Positions 12,691 to 25,080 of a stretch of DNA of 64,000 nucleotides are shown here, piece after piece (within the stretch, counting starts at the first letter, position 1; each line of letters opens with the position of its first letter). Made by a program: the position numbers and the translations under genes. Under the pieces are notes generated by a model that made no database searches, was not told the origin of the DNA, and saw only the letters and a list, made by a program, of their open reading frames with translations. This DNA is from Eumeta japonica (Eukaryota; Arthropoda; Insecta; Lepidoptera; Psychidae), in NCBI GenBank assembly GCA_005406025.1, contig BGZK01001389.1, positions 62,001 through 126,000 of the forward strand, given 5' to 3'.

Positions 12691-14058
12691 AGCCATTCTT
12701 CAATAGATGAGTAAACTACAAAACAAATGTAAATCATTAAATATATTTACTATTTTACATTATCAGTTAATTAGAAACTTATATAGATAATTTAGAGTAA
12801 ATAATTAAATTTTTCTTTCTATTTTAAGTTATAAATAACTATGTTTTTTCATATAATGCTATATATAAATTTTGAACTGTATATTGCATTACAAAAGTAG
12901 AAAATATTAATACTGTGACTACCGAGTATCCAATTTTCTGAACACTTAAACCTCTTAGTGGTTGCACATACAGAATCTTGTTATACTGCAAAAAAATAAT
13001 GTCGTGCTTAATCTCACATAATGAACAGGCACTCCATTATAAAGTATGTGCAATGTACATTTTATCAAGAAGTATCACAGACATTATTTAATTAGAAGCA
13101 TATATTATTTAGAACAATTGTATAACTGCATATTGTTTTACTTATTAATGATTCACTCAGAAGCCACATGCACACACACAAATTACACCAACATGAGTAA
13201 ATGTGGTTCCATTAAAATACTGAGTGCACCACAAAGGGACTAATCTAATGAATTTTGGAAGCAATTATGGCCATTGTTCACTGACTATTTAGTTGAACAT
13301 GAATGATGTACAATTATGATAACCAAAGGAATGCAGCAATTTCTAGGTGACAGATATGTTTAAGAGATGGAAAGGCTAACGAGGAAATGTCGGCTATCCA
13401 CCCTGATTTTGCGATATAATTGTGTTGGAATTCTTTTGCGGGGACACTGCTATGCAATAGTCTACAATACAGTCTTTATAACAGACAACGCTACAAATCC
13501 ATGTACATTAGATGTGAAAAGAAAGGAAGATTTTAGTGTAATTTGTTCCTATCGCATCCATGTTTATCATTCTGCCTCATGGTTTTCAAGTGATGTTAAT
13601 ATTTGTGCCAGTAGAGGGTGCTTTAAACTTTGAAGGATAAAACATCAAGGAATATTTTTAAAATCTTTATGGCTGAATAATTCCTGCTTCTGTTACTTTG
13701 TTCAAATTATAAAATTCAACATTTAGTACAAATCCTTTCTGGGGCACTCCATATTATTGTGTTTGTGAGATAAAATAAATAATTCTAAAAATATTTCAAT
13801 ACAAGACCTGATGCAATACAAACACAGCTCAAGGGACTTTTGTTAGGAATAATGTTTTTGTTTAAGTTTCCTTAATATAAATTAAATAATGTATTGCACT
13901 AAAATTTTAGCACTACAACAAAATGGAATCACATGTTATATTTGCATTGAAATTATTAAGAATCAAAAATGTCTTTGGCAGAATAAAAGTAAGTTCTTGT
14001 TTGTGATTCGTACTTTTAAAACTAATAAATAAAATAAAAAGAAATTCCTTATTTGGGC

Positions 14059-14514
14059 TCACTTGTAGCAGGAGACGCACACTGAACCATCATCCTCACT
14101 GATGAAAGAACATTTCTTGCAGTAGTGTCTATGACAAGATTTACAAAACTGGCAGCAAGATCCACACAACCATACATCACAATAAGTACACATAATTTCT
14201 TTCAATGGCTCATTACAAGAGCATTGAATTTCTTTGTTGGATGCTTCATGAGGAACCAATGACCCAGCTTGTTGAAGTGTCCCCTTGTTACTAATAAACA
14301 ATTGTTTCATCTTATCTGGCTTCCTTAAATTATTTGCAATTGTGGATGATGCTTTTGAGACAGATGCTAGTTTAGCACCTTGAAACAGTAATTTCATAGT
14401 TTTTTCATAGATTTGTCTTAATCTCTCTTCATTGTTATTAAATTGTTTTAAACCAACACGAGTTTTTGTTTGTTGAATATAGTCATCAACAAATGGATTG
14501 GATCTCTTAGGCAT
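14059..14514 (-). CDS. Siva: Apoptosis regulatory protein Siva, 151 aa
   Basis: Single-exon minus-strand gene. The start is the ATG at 14514, giving MPKRSNPF; the frame can be opened upstream only from a TTG. Siva proteins begin MPKRxxPF, and this motif fixes the start. Residues about 35-50 read IYEKTMKLLFQGA, matching the family's FEKTxxLLFxGA. The C-terminal half is cysteine-rich, with CSC, CTYC, CGSCC, CKSC, CKKC and CVSC pairs plus histidines (HRHYC), as in the zinc-binding Siva C-terminus. In vertebrates Siva binds TNF-receptor-family tails and other apoptosis regulators; a role in this insect is inference from the family. The human protein is about 175 aa, so the length fits. The middle (serine/lysine-rich, about 55-95) is poorly conserved. 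It is convergent with cytochrome b5 and unrelated in function. Confidence 0.92.
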   Translation of the reverse strand: MPKRSNPFVDDYIQQTKTRVGLKQFNNNEERLRQIYEKTMKLLFQGAKLASVSKASSTIANNLRKPDKMKQLFISNKGTLQQAGSLVPHEASNKEIQCSCNEPLKEIMCTYCDVWLCGSCCQFCKSCHRHYCKKCSFISEDDGSVCVSCYK

Positions 14515-14860
14515 TTTGTTCAAACAAATTTGAAAATAAGGAATAATTCGTTACAAAAACTAATATGTTACACTTAAGTCAGTAAAAGTAATAATATTAG
14601 ATAATACTTCGTTAATTACAAATAGTTAATAAACAACAAATGAACAAAATCATAACAATCATATCACATGCACACACTAATCAAACTACCAACTAGCAGT
14701 GTTGCAAGATTGAAAAAATTAAAATTGGTGAGTTTATTAAACTAAGATTTGAAATATAACAGTATTCCTCAATGATATTATTACAAACATTTATTTAATC
14801 ATATGTATTGATTAGTAAATTTTTGATGTGAATCATCTATAGGCGCAGGATAAACCGGAT
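14515..14860. other. Siva upstream region
   Basis: AT-rich sequence upstream of the minus-strand Siva start. The promoter should lie here, but no clear TATA box or initiator stands out. Confidence 0.35.
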
Positions 14861-14865
14861 TGTTG

Positions 14866-14910
14866 GCGTGGCGACGCTTGCCGTGGCGACGGGTCGCCAC
14901 GCTATACAAT

Positions 14911-14967
<57 letters not shown>

Positions 14968-15080
14968 ACAATGAGTGAGAAGGGAGTCGTACAGTCACAT
15001 GGCGACGCGTCGCCACATCGTACAAACTACCACCTGTGGACTGTATATATCTATAGTATATCGTGGCGACCCGTCGCCAC
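14866..15080. repeat. Cluster of GTGGCGACnnGTCGCCAC palindromes around a (TA)n tract
   Basis: Three GC-rich palindromes share one core: GTGGCGACGGGTCGCCAC at 14883-14900, TGGCGACGCGTCGCCA at 15000-15015 and GTGGCGACCCGTCGCCAC at 15063-15080. The two central bases differ (GG, GC, CC). Each is followed three or four bases later by TACA. A half-site GCGTGGCGACGC precedes at 14866-14877. The simple repeat (TA)n lies between copies 1 and 2. No gene reads through it. Confidence 0.8.
14912..14964. repeat. (TA)n microsatellite
   Basis: An uninterrupted TA dinucleotide run of about 52 bases. Confidence 0.97.
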
Positions 15081-15559
15081 ACTGTACACATTACTACATT
15101 TTGATTAATAATCAATTATTAATTATTACTGTGACAAGCAATTGTTACTGTAATACCGTCAGAGGCAACATCGAATATAACTATTACTGAAGTCACAGTT
15201 GAAATGAATTAATTTGTGGCAACTTGAAATTAATATTGAACTTTTGGATTTTCATGGAAATAAACGTTTATTAAATAAATAGTCATCATTTTCTGAAAAC
15301 AATTCGTCAGATTTAATTTTTCCATTATTCCATTGTAGGTACTATATTTAGTTCCTGTCGTAATCTTGTCTTCAATGCATATTACTTGTGCAAACTCGAT
15401 GTTTCACATCTGCCAGGCGTCCCGTGACGCCTACTTTTTTTTCTTTCTACCACTTCTTCCTATCTATTTCCGTAAACTTTATCTCAATGTTGAAATAGTA
15501 CCAATTTACATAATTTTATCTTATACATTTTTTTATGTAAAAAAGACTTGTAATTGACA

Positions 15560-15742
15560 TCAGCTTGATTGCTCAGTGGAAAGTTTATTTTTTATATAGT
15601 TCTTAATCAAATCAATAGATGAAAATACTGTTTCCGTTTTTGCAGATGAGCGTGGCACACTCAAAACTTTAAATTCAAAAGAACAGACATTTTCAAACAA
15701 GCGTGAGCCATCACATAAGTCATGTTGCGTACGCTTATCCAA
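15560..15742 (-). pseudogene. hAT-type transposase C-terminal (dimerisation) remnant
   Basis: The minus-strand frame reads LSVPRSSAKTETVFSSIDLI then KNYIKNKLSTEQ. This matches the hAT C-terminal dimerisation block, usually LSIPxSxAxxERxFSxxxxIKxxxRNRL, with the Glu and Phe-Ser positions kept. Only about 60 residues are open. The rest of the transposase is not visible on either side. Confidence 0.6.
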
Positions 15743-17480
15743 AGTACCTCTGTTTTTTCGTTAAACAAATCAATTTTATTTTTATATTTCGGGGCAAACC
15801 CATTTTGAAATTAGTTTTGTCAAGAATGCACAAAATCGGAAGATAGGATCGCTAAATCGGGATATCCAGGAGACGGTAGATAAAATCAGTATATTGTCTA
15901 ATAAATTGGACACTTTTGCAACACTATCATTGTGTTCATAACGCTATACTTCATAAATTAAACGAATGTACTCTATTCTCTACGACGATTCTATAGTGTT
16001 CCCATTCTAAAAAATTAAGTAACATTATACCTATTTTAAAAATACAGTAGATTTAAATAAAATGTATGACTGCTTTATGAAAAAAGTAGCAAAGTTACAA
16101 TGTATAACAAAATCAGTAACTAATTGAATAATAAAATATCTAATATTGACATACGTTCTTCTATTTCTACGAACAGCCGGTTCCTTAAAATAAAGAATGC
16201 AAAGCCCGCCTAAAATTTTGAAATCTGTCAAACATGCATGTGTTTCTTATGATCATTTACACAATCATATTTCCCAAAAAAAGATGAATGTATTTGTTTT
16301 TTCCGTTGGAAACCCACTAAAAAATTCCTCCTGAAAGTGAAGTAATTGGGTCGGCTATGCTATTTAGTCGGTCGAGACGAGTCGGATGACAAGTCAGACG
16401 ACTTTGATAGCTTCACCGAGTGCGGCCGGACGGCGAGTGCCGACGGCGCGTGACATGCGCTATGGACGACGCCTGGAGGAAGTTGGGCTATAAAACAAAT
16501 CGATTACGAAATCATACTTGAATCATCTTTGCACATATGCACACTTAGTAAAAACAGATATCAAATGCTGTGATGTATTACGACAATCTGTAAGTAAATA
16601 AATATGTAGAAAGTCGGAGAATAATATTCATTTCAAAACATGATACTCATGTTATATAAAATGAGTATTATTAAGATTAATTGTTTATATAAGCAAATAA
16701 CATACGTTAATAATATCATGAATAATTAGGTATAGATTTTTATGAAATTTTAGTACTTTTATAAATCAAATCTTTCAGATCAAATCTTTAATATAACCAC
16801 AAAAGCCTTATGATTTTTTTGTAATAAATAAATTATCAGAAATTTTTCTTACTCTAACTGAATTTTACAGCTACATAATAAATATTTAGAATTTAGGAAA
16901 CAATTTTCTATCAATTTTGATGCTCAGGCGAATAATATATGGGAGCAGAGAGCAATGCTCTCTGATCACAATGTCTTCCGCCGCTTTTGATATTAGATCG
17001 AAAAAACAGACAGATGTTTAATTAAATATATTATTCAACCAAGAACTATTTGTTGGAGGAAATACTTTTGTGACCTAATAGTTTCCTTCCAGATTTAAGT
17101 ATATTCCAGAATATATTTGCACCAAAAATCATGTCCATTTGATTTGATATGTGAAAACTTTAATCTCCTAGTTGGATGAAATCGCAGTGAATTAAGCTTT
17201 TATGTAGTTTGTTAAAAGTGAAATAGTTGAGTTATCGAGTACATAACATATGAAATGAAAATGAAACAAAAATGGAACGAAAATGGAATGAAATATGCAT
17301 TGATTTTGTATAAACTACATATGAATTATTCATGTTACATGGTTGATTATATAAACCCATAATGGAAACATAATTTGTTATAACAATGAGTAAATGCAAC
17401 TTTTGTGCCACCTGATTAGTAATGTAAAAGAACTTGAATCAGTTGTCTAATAGTGCTTGAACAAAGTGAAGCTTATGATG
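15743..17480. other. Gene-poor interval with one GC-rich island
   Basis: Mostly AT-rich. At about 16345-16485 a GC-rich island carries the frame GRDESDDKSDDFDSFTEC ending in a stop at 16457-16459, and 20-30 bases further a TATA-like GGCTATAAAAC at 16487. A 19-base palindrome CAGAGAGCAATGCTCTCTG sits at 16946-16964. None of these can be assigned to a gene. Confidence 0.4.
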
Positions 17481-17800
17481 TACTAGCTTTCGTCCGCGGC
17501 TCCGCCCGCGTAGGCACATAAAATGTAGGCACAATATTCTTTCATCTTGTTCATATGGAAATTTTTTTATAGGGCCAATTGATGATATAACCACAGCCCC
17601 TATATATTCGCAGCTATTTCGTTTACATGGCTGATGTTTTTTAAAGCAATATAAAGCGACAGCTTAAAAATTGTTGGAAGATTAACATAATTCATACCTA
17701 CTGATTTTTTTATACATTTCAGTTTACACATAACATTACTATTAATTGAAATGAAAATCGGTCTAGCTATTCTCCAGTTATAAGTGTTCGAACAATTATA
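17481..17800 (+). repeat. Dispersed insect repeat, CCGCGGCTxCGCCCGCG type
   Basis: It begins ACTAGCTTTCGTCCGCGGCT then CCGCCCGCG. Near 17755-17790 it contains AAATCGGTCTAGCTATTCTC, a block that recurs in 3' parts of non-LTR elements of Lepidoptera. I recognise it as a fragment of a common family but cannot name the family. Confidence 0.5.
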
Positions 17801-18685
17801 TTGTGTAATGTATGTAAATTGGAACTAAGTATTTTTTAAGATGAACTCGCTAATATGTATTATAGGTATTATAAACGCTATAGTTTGTAAGGATAGATAG
17901 GTACAGAAGTATATGATGATTGATGGTAATGCAAAAGTTACAGGTGGCTACTGCAATATACTCCTATGAACTATGTTAAACGATTTATTTTGGTCTGTAT
18001 AAACATGCAGATTTTGCGATTTAGAAACGCGTAAGCAAGCTATATAGGGCTGGCCGTGGGAAAAACATTGCGTGCTCAAATGTATGCCTGCTACCTTTAT
18101 GCCTGACCCTGCCACCGGACCGCACCGTAATATCGCGCACTCGCTTGTCATTCGTCATAACTATTCAAATATTTATCCAAATGATGGAGTGTAAAAGACA
18201 ATGTTTATCTACTTTAAACACCAGATGCGATAAAAGTATGTATTTTGATATAACGATCAATTTCTTACTACCAAATTTGCGTTAGAAATAAATTATCAAT
18301 TATTATTGCATTTATGGTTCACTATTTTGGCGATAATGGCTTACACATAAAAGATATATATATATATTTACATCCCATCACAATTTTGACGTCTTCCCGT
18401 TATTTTGAATGTATACAATTTATAGGCATTCTACTACACATTTGGACCCACTTTTGTACTCATCACTATATGACGTCTTCAAATATTTATACAAATTAAT
18501 CGACATTAACACCTATATGCCTTCCTTCTGTTCATTGCCAAACCGTCACCAAGGTCTCGACCTTGTCTCTGTTTTTGTCGAATATTGGCAACCTCGCCGA
18601 TAAAATGTTACATGTAAGACATTCTGACATTGTTAATTTAAGTCGTTATTTTTACCCAACTGTCGCAAAAGGAGGATAATATACG
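17801..18685. other. Unassigned AT-rich interval
   Basis: The minus-strand frame 17948-18151 is GC-richer than its surroundings and probably belongs to a decayed repeat. No domain or splice context was seen. Confidence 0.35.
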
Positions 18686-18790
18686 TAAGGGGCCATCCAT
18701 AAATTACATTAAATAAATTATAAGGTTTTTAACACCCCCCCCCCCTTTCCCCTTTCCTCGTGGAGGTGGTCACGCAAATGAAAACAGCAG
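18686..18790. repeat. DNA-transposon-like end with C tract
   Basis: It begins GGGGCCATCCATAAATTACA, a terminus shared by a widespread animal DNA-transposon/MITE group (usually GGGxCxTCCATAAATTACGT). A run of 13 C residues at about 18734-18746 and a CT-rich stretch follow. The opposite end was not identified. Confidence 0.4.
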
Positions 18791-19157
18791 TTTTTACAAT
18801 TTGTCAAATAAAATATTAACAAATGGCAAAAAAATAAGTTAAAAATTTATTAACAAAGTATTGAAATTTTTTAATCTTTTATGGCGTGATCTTGCTTAAC
18901 ATCTTTATGAAAAGAGCTTCATTAAGCGAAAAATTTTTATTTCGATTATTTAAACATTTTTTTTTATATACAAAGACGAAAGTTGGAGAAAATTTTGTTA
19001 ATTAATAGTCTAACTTATAATAAAATTAACTTTTAGTTAAGTTTCCAAAGAAAATAAATTCTTTGAAGTGTCCTGAATTCACCAAAATTTATTCAAATTA
19101 TTAAATCAATATTTAATACCTCAAAAAAATTATTTAGTCTGTCGTATTCGATTTTGA

Positions 19158-19191
19158 CTCCGCGCGCGCTACCTTAAAAAGTCGCGCGGAG
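19158..19191. repeat. GC hairpin
   Basis: CTCCGCGCG (19158-19166) pairs with CGCGCGGAG (19183-19191) across a 16-base loop, in an AT-rich setting. It is probably part of a repeat. Confidence 0.5.
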
Positions 19192-19614
19192 CCCCATTTT
19201 CAGCGTTAAATTAAAATTATAAATAATGAAGGTAGAGTTCCGAGAGTTAACGGTTTTTATAGGAGGTTTCCTCCTCCTTGAGTATCTTTCTTTCAAATTT
19301 CTGAAATATTAATAGTTTACGAGACACCGTAAAAAAAAGTGTCTTTTTTCATTTTGAATTATTTATAACTTTTGAATTTTTTTATGTGCTAATAAAAGCT
19401 TTTAATACATTTTTCTAGACATTATTCTAGATCGAATGAGCTATCACACGGTTTTTTAGGACCAGTATCTCTATTTTGCACCAATATCAATTTGTTACCT
19501 ACACTATACAAGAAGACTTAAATTACAAATATTTATCTATTTTTATCCGTCTCGTAATTAACATACCTAAGCAAAATTATACTTCATTTAGAAAATACCC
19601 AAACAATAATTTTG

Positions 19615-19650
19615 TAGTTCACACGAGCGAAGCCGTTGGCACAGCTAGCC
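19615..19650 (-). repeat. Second copy of the CCGCGGCT-type terminus, inverted
   Basis: The plus strand reads CACGAGCGAAGCCGTTGGC then ACAGCTAG, the complement of the terminus at 17481. The two lie in opposite orientation about 2.1 kb apart. Confidence 0.4.
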
Positions 19651-21870
19651 CTTACTAATATTACAGAGGTATTCGGAAATCCTGATAAATGACTGATTCA
19701 TCAATGTAGAGCTGAAAGTAATGATGCTAGAAATACAAAATTTAAAAGTGGGTTATTTTTATTGGTAGAAAAGTGGATAAAATAATTTAAGAAAATTCTA
19801 ATACTAATTCTGTAAAACAGGAAATAAAATTATTATGGAACATCAATTAATTTGTTTGAAAATAGGGACACGGGAATTAGTATTGCCCTGAGAGGGCAAA
19901 ATGGGAAACAAGTGATTGAATGAAAGAGTTTAAGTTTAAAATTTATTTTATAGAATTATCAAACCTGCTTTTCATCTATTTAAATTCTAAAAATATGAAA
20001 ATCAGGTTTCTCTTTCTAGAAGACTAAAAAAAATTATACCACTTTCTTCCTTTTATTTGTAGGTATTTTTAACTCATCGGAATGCCTATTTTACGTTTGG
20101 TAAAGAAAGAAATTTTATTATTTTGTCTCATTTAATACTGTGCTGTTATCCATGTTTACTCTATAGGGTAGGTTAGAAATTAGAAACCGCACATTTAAAT
20201 TTTTATTTTTATCCCTACAGAGATTTACGAGCTGCTAGTCTGTTATAAATAATACTAAATGCATTTATGATGCAAGTATAATATGATATAGAATGAGAAA
20301 AACGGAAATATTATATACAAAAATTGTGTTTTCCATAGTAATATGTTTATAGCTATTTTTCCAAATCTAAGAAAGTGCGGCTTTTTTTTTATTTATAATA
20401 AATTGCAAGCCAAATAGAATTTTCATAACATTTTTAATACTTATATATTTAGTAACTACCTGCTAATTTTAAAAGAAAATGGAATTATTTAAAAGACGTT
20501 TTAAAATTGAAAACAAAATTGTTTAAAATTTTTCCAAGATCGCGATGGAAAACAAACTTGAATAGGAATTTATTCATACACTTACTTATCTTACGTTTCG
20601 AATAATTCGAATAAAAAATATTCCTTAATTCAAAAATAATATTAATTTCGTTTTTATTAAATATTTTTATAATTTCGTTTATTGTAATTTAAAGATTATA
20701 TCACAAATTATAACTATAAAAATATAGTAATCTTACCTACTCAACATTCAATAAGAAGTAATGTGAGATAATATGTTTATAAATATTTGTTGCTTTTTTT
20801 AAACAATTAGCGCCATTCTTAAAATATTAGATAAGATTATTGGTTGGATGTAATGATGCCAACAGATACGAAGTATAAACACACACATAGGCTTCAAATT
20901 TAAATTTTTGGTTTTATATAGGGGATTAACAAAAAACGCATTTAGGTAAATACAACTGCTTCCTTAACTTAAGAATTAATAAATTAAAAAGACTGTTATA
21001 GTAATTGATAGCGCGAAGAATAAATTTGAAGTATTTTGAGTAAATAACGTACTTATCTTGAACTTAAAGAAGACCATGAAGAAATATATAACTTTTAATA
21101 TGATTTCTAAAAACCTGTACATAGGACGCTAAAGACTGCTAAATTTGTAAAGTTAGCTTTGCAAATATATATTTTATGGATTCACTATATTACGATATTC
21201 CCTCAGAAACGTTTAAACAAAGACGTATTTGTGCCGAAACAATAAAACAAAAACGTCTATGTATGCAGTAAGTAGACTAAACAATCCAAAACGGCAACGT
21301 CTCTGGGGATGCCAAAATTGCTTACTAATGTACGATAATGTATATCAAGCAGTGTGTGTATAACATTACGACAACAGCGCTGCGCTACCGAAAAGAGAAC
21401 ACTGTGAACTAATCAAAATACAATTTCATAAAGAGTTAAAAATTTGACGTCCACAATTTTTTCTAATTTTTTCCGTGTTACTTTGTTGCCATAATAGACG
21501 CTTTACGTCGAGTTTTGAATTGGCGCCGTATATCGGACGGTAAAAGCAGGTGGTCGCCACTTTAAATGCATTTTCGTCAATGTAAGACGTCGAAATAGTT
21601 CTAGGATATAAATATATATATATGCTGTCGCGGCCTTTTTTGTAGCACTGTTTAAGATAAACATTTCCATTATACATTATAAACGTGTAATTCCAACGGT
21701 TTTTGCGGCGCACGCGAAAATAGCTCGCAGATGACAGATTTTTTCCTGCTTACTTGACACTTATCGTTATATTTTGAATAATTGACACTATATTTTTATA
21801 AATTATAGCCTATGTGTTATTCTGGTGTGTAAGCAATATATTATTGTACAGTGTCCTAGAAGTAGTTTTT
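19651..21870. other. AT-rich interval, probably old repeats
   Basis: No gene recognised. The minus-strand frame 21426-21713 (95 aa) has some GC-richer stretches but no domain that I know and an AT-rich start. It more likely belongs to the repeat whose tail is at 21872-21930. Confidence 0.35.
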
Positions 21871-21871
21871 G

Positions 21872-21930
21872 CGTGAAAGAGCAACAAACATCCATCCTTA
21901 CAAACTTTCGCGTTTATAATATTAGTATAG
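21872..21930 (+). repeat. Common repeat tail (CTTTCGCGTTTATAATATTAGTA)
   Basis: It contains AACATCCATCCTTACAAAC then CTTTCGCGTTTATAATATTA, a tail seen many times in moth and butterfly genomes. I know it as a dispersed repeat end; the family name and the other end here are uncertain. Confidence 0.5.
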
Positions 21931-24900
21931 ATGTCATAAAAATATGCTAAAGCTGCTGAAAGAAGGATTTGCTAATTGTTACTTATTTTATTCAATAAAG
22001 CAACGCTCACTTGTTGCGAGTTTGTGTGCAATAAAAAATTATGTTTTTACTGTATTCCTTACAAGTACTAGATTTGCAATGTTTTGCAAAATGCCCTTCG
22101 CAAAGGCAGTCGATATAGAGTTACAACACTAATGCGTTGATATCGTTCCTCTGCAAGTAAATTAAGAAAGGCTCTACAATGAAAATTATAATGTTTGTTT
22201 TGTTAACAATGTCGACAAATAGGAATGGTTTAATGAGTAATCGTCGCTTTGAACGAAAATGAATTAAATGAATACGAATTTGCAGATCACATGCCAGATG
22301 CTGGACAGGTTCAACTCTCTATCGCTGACCAGTGGTGGCTTGCGGGCTAAACCAGTGCTATGTATATATATAACAGAAAATTATATTTTGATGTACATAT
22401 ATATAAATGTTAATAAATTAAGTTTAGTTATTAAAAAGGTAGTCATTCAGAATAAATTAAAGTAGTGGTCACTACTACTATAAATCTGATTTTCCGTGAC
22501 ATCTAGCTCGTGTGCAATGTCAACTAGTAGCATCACTGGCTTTAAGACCAAACAATCATATACGATCAGAAAATGAAGTCAATTAATGTACATATAAATG
22601 TTAATGTTACCTGAAGTATACAACTATATGTGGTTGAATAAGACACGGTCTTATGTATCTTTTTTCTATAAATAGGTTAACAAAACTATATTAACAATGA
22701 AAAAATCATCAATAATCCCATTTCATGACGATCTTTTACATAAAATTTCTTTTCATATGTAATAAATAAGCCTTTATGGACTTTTTGAAAGGAAGGCACA
22801 GCTTAAATTTTTAATAGGTGGTGATAAGTCGTTTCAGCACTTCGTACAGTGTAACAGAAACTATCAAGAAATGAGGTCGTTCTGAAACGTAGACATATCA
22901 AATGAGTATCAAAACGAATACGGCGATAAGAAAAGCACAGCAAAACGACGTTTTTTAGTCAATTCGTATGAACTCAGATTTATGATTGGACTTCAGATAC
23001 TACGTCTGAATGATATTTTTCAGACCTCTTTTAGAAGTTGAATACGCCACCTAATGTAGACTTTAAAATCTCACTGAAATATGGTTTCTTTTAGAATTCT
23101 TTTTCAAGATCTCAATTGGCAGGTAAATATATCGATTACTGACATTTTATATAAATTTTTAGGTCCTTTAAAATGTAGTTTTTTCAATTTTCTGAACATT
23201 TTAAATATAATATTTAAATCGATTTTCATACATATATGTTACAAGTCAATTTACTACAATATCTCATGCATTTGAAATGTTTAACCATAATTATTCAAGA
23301 TTCTATTTTTAATAAAACCGATACATGCAAGTGCTTTATATACTTGAAAAATATTAACAATTTGTTCAGAATAAAATCCAATTTGTTTCTTTATTTTAAT
23401 CATAATGGCAATCAACGAGAGTTTATTGGCTTTTTGTATTATCTCATAATATAATTCAAAAAAAAAATCCAAAAGTGCACGCCTCACCGCGGTCATTAAC
23501 TTTAAAATAAAAAATTTCAATAGAGTTTTTGATGAAATTTAAATGATTTATGCAACAACCGCCTTCCTCAGTAATAATGCTTCGATTCCCAAACGCCGTT
23601 ACAGGCAATCAACGTTTGTAAATTATAATAAAACGACAAAATTTTAGAACGCTAATATTAATCTAGGGAATCAGCACAGGGTATAACTTATATAGTAAAA
23701 AAAGTATTTCGATAAGATACATTTTTCGACCGATTTCTGCCACATACATGGAACCATAAACACATACTGACGGACGTCCAACAATGATTGATTTTAATGT
23801 TATTATTTACTATATTAAACAAAATAATTATTTATAAAATATACCATATGTGCTAGACAAATTATTTAACTTGATATTAGTGCAATCATATTACCCTGTA
23901 AGTGTTATATTAGTAAAAAAAAATCATTTAAGTTTCGAAAGACTGGGTTTTCTGACATGAGAGTAGAGTACCACCTCAATGCTCCGCTTGTGAGGTGTGC
24001 AATAACCGTAGAAAGAAGTACAAAATAAACCAAACAATGATAGCTTTATTTATAAAAAAAAACCTCAAAGTTATTGAGGATTATGTTTGCCGGCTATAAT
24101 TTTTATTAAGTCATTTGTGTGTTGTAACGAGGACATAATTGCTTGCTTGCAATCATCAAACGAAGTTCGAAAGTTGGAGACCACCGTGTCTAGAAATAAT
24201 TAAAAGTCATAATGAATCATATAGATATTAATTTAAAGAATTTATTTTTTCCAAGTTTTCAAAAGCAAGTCAACAAATTTGAAAAATACTTCATGTATAT
24301 TTTTTTAACTTTATTGACCTTTAAGTATACTACTGAATAAGCACTTTCAAAGAAAATGTATGTCATGGCGCTCATTTGCGACGGCTGAGGCGCGTAAACG
24401 GGAAGGGAGCGATTCAAATAGTGAATAAGCAATCGCTCACGCAGATGCGACACTAAGTAAATTCTATCGTTTCTGTTTCCTTCTGAAAATCTAGCATTAC
24501 GATTTTTTGAAAGGATCTCACAATTATAGAAAGTTATATCAGCCATAGTTTTAAGGAAATGAAATATATAATTGCTTATATTAGTCCAGTATTTCATATA
24601 TATTATTAAGTTCCTTGAAATAAAATCAGTTTAGTTAATTGTTGGCGCTTTGTGGAAGTTGATCTTTCATAATCTGTATTAGATTCGTGGTGTAATCTTA
24701 TGATAAATATTTCTCAATTATGGCTCGTATCAAATGCTTTCTATGGTTTAAAGTACCAGGTTGTTTTAAAAAATAAAGTCTTAATGAGCTGAAAATACTA
24801 AAATCTATAAAAAAAATATAAGAGTACTAGCAATTATATAATTTACGTTGCTTTATTTTGCACGTAAACCTTGTCCTTTACTTTCTTTTATCAATGACCG

Positions 24901-25080
24901 AATGAAAGCATCTGTCTTTAAATAAGCTTTAAACGCGTTTTCATCGGAATAACATAGTCTTGTTCATGTCTTTAATAGATATAAATTTATCATGACATAG
25001 TCTACTATTTTTTGTCAAATTGTTCAAACATTCCTAACATTTTATATTTTTTCATTAACTTGCGGACTACTTAACCGGAA
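21931..25080. other. Gene-free AT-rich interval
   Basis: No exon, RNA gene or clear element end. The minus-strand frame 24259-24597 (112 aa) contains a GC-richer centre but no domain I can identify, and it is bordered by low-complexity AT sequence. Confidence 0.4.

Larger units (their letters stand above)
11243..14058. other. Cytochrome b5 3' UTR and tail-to-tail interval to Siva
   Basis: Possible poly(A) signals AATAAA for cytochrome b5 occur at 11519-11524 and 11760-11765. Beyond these the interval is AT-rich. It contains a purine-only-like tract at about 12585-12690. The open frame 13367-13633 has no recognisable domain and no splice context, so I do not call it a gene. Confidence 0.55.

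Noticed and set aside
13367..13633. 88-codon plus-strand open frame in the cytochrome b5-Siva interval
   Set aside because: Codon use like the surrounding DNA, no known motif, no supporting signals.
21426..21713. 95-codon minus-strand open frame
   Set aside because: No recognisable domain; lies just before a common repeat tail and is probably part of that repeat.
24259..24597. 112-codon minus-strand open frame
   Set aside because: GC-richer only in the middle, ends in low-complexity Lys/Ile/Phe sequence, no domain and no splice or promoter context.
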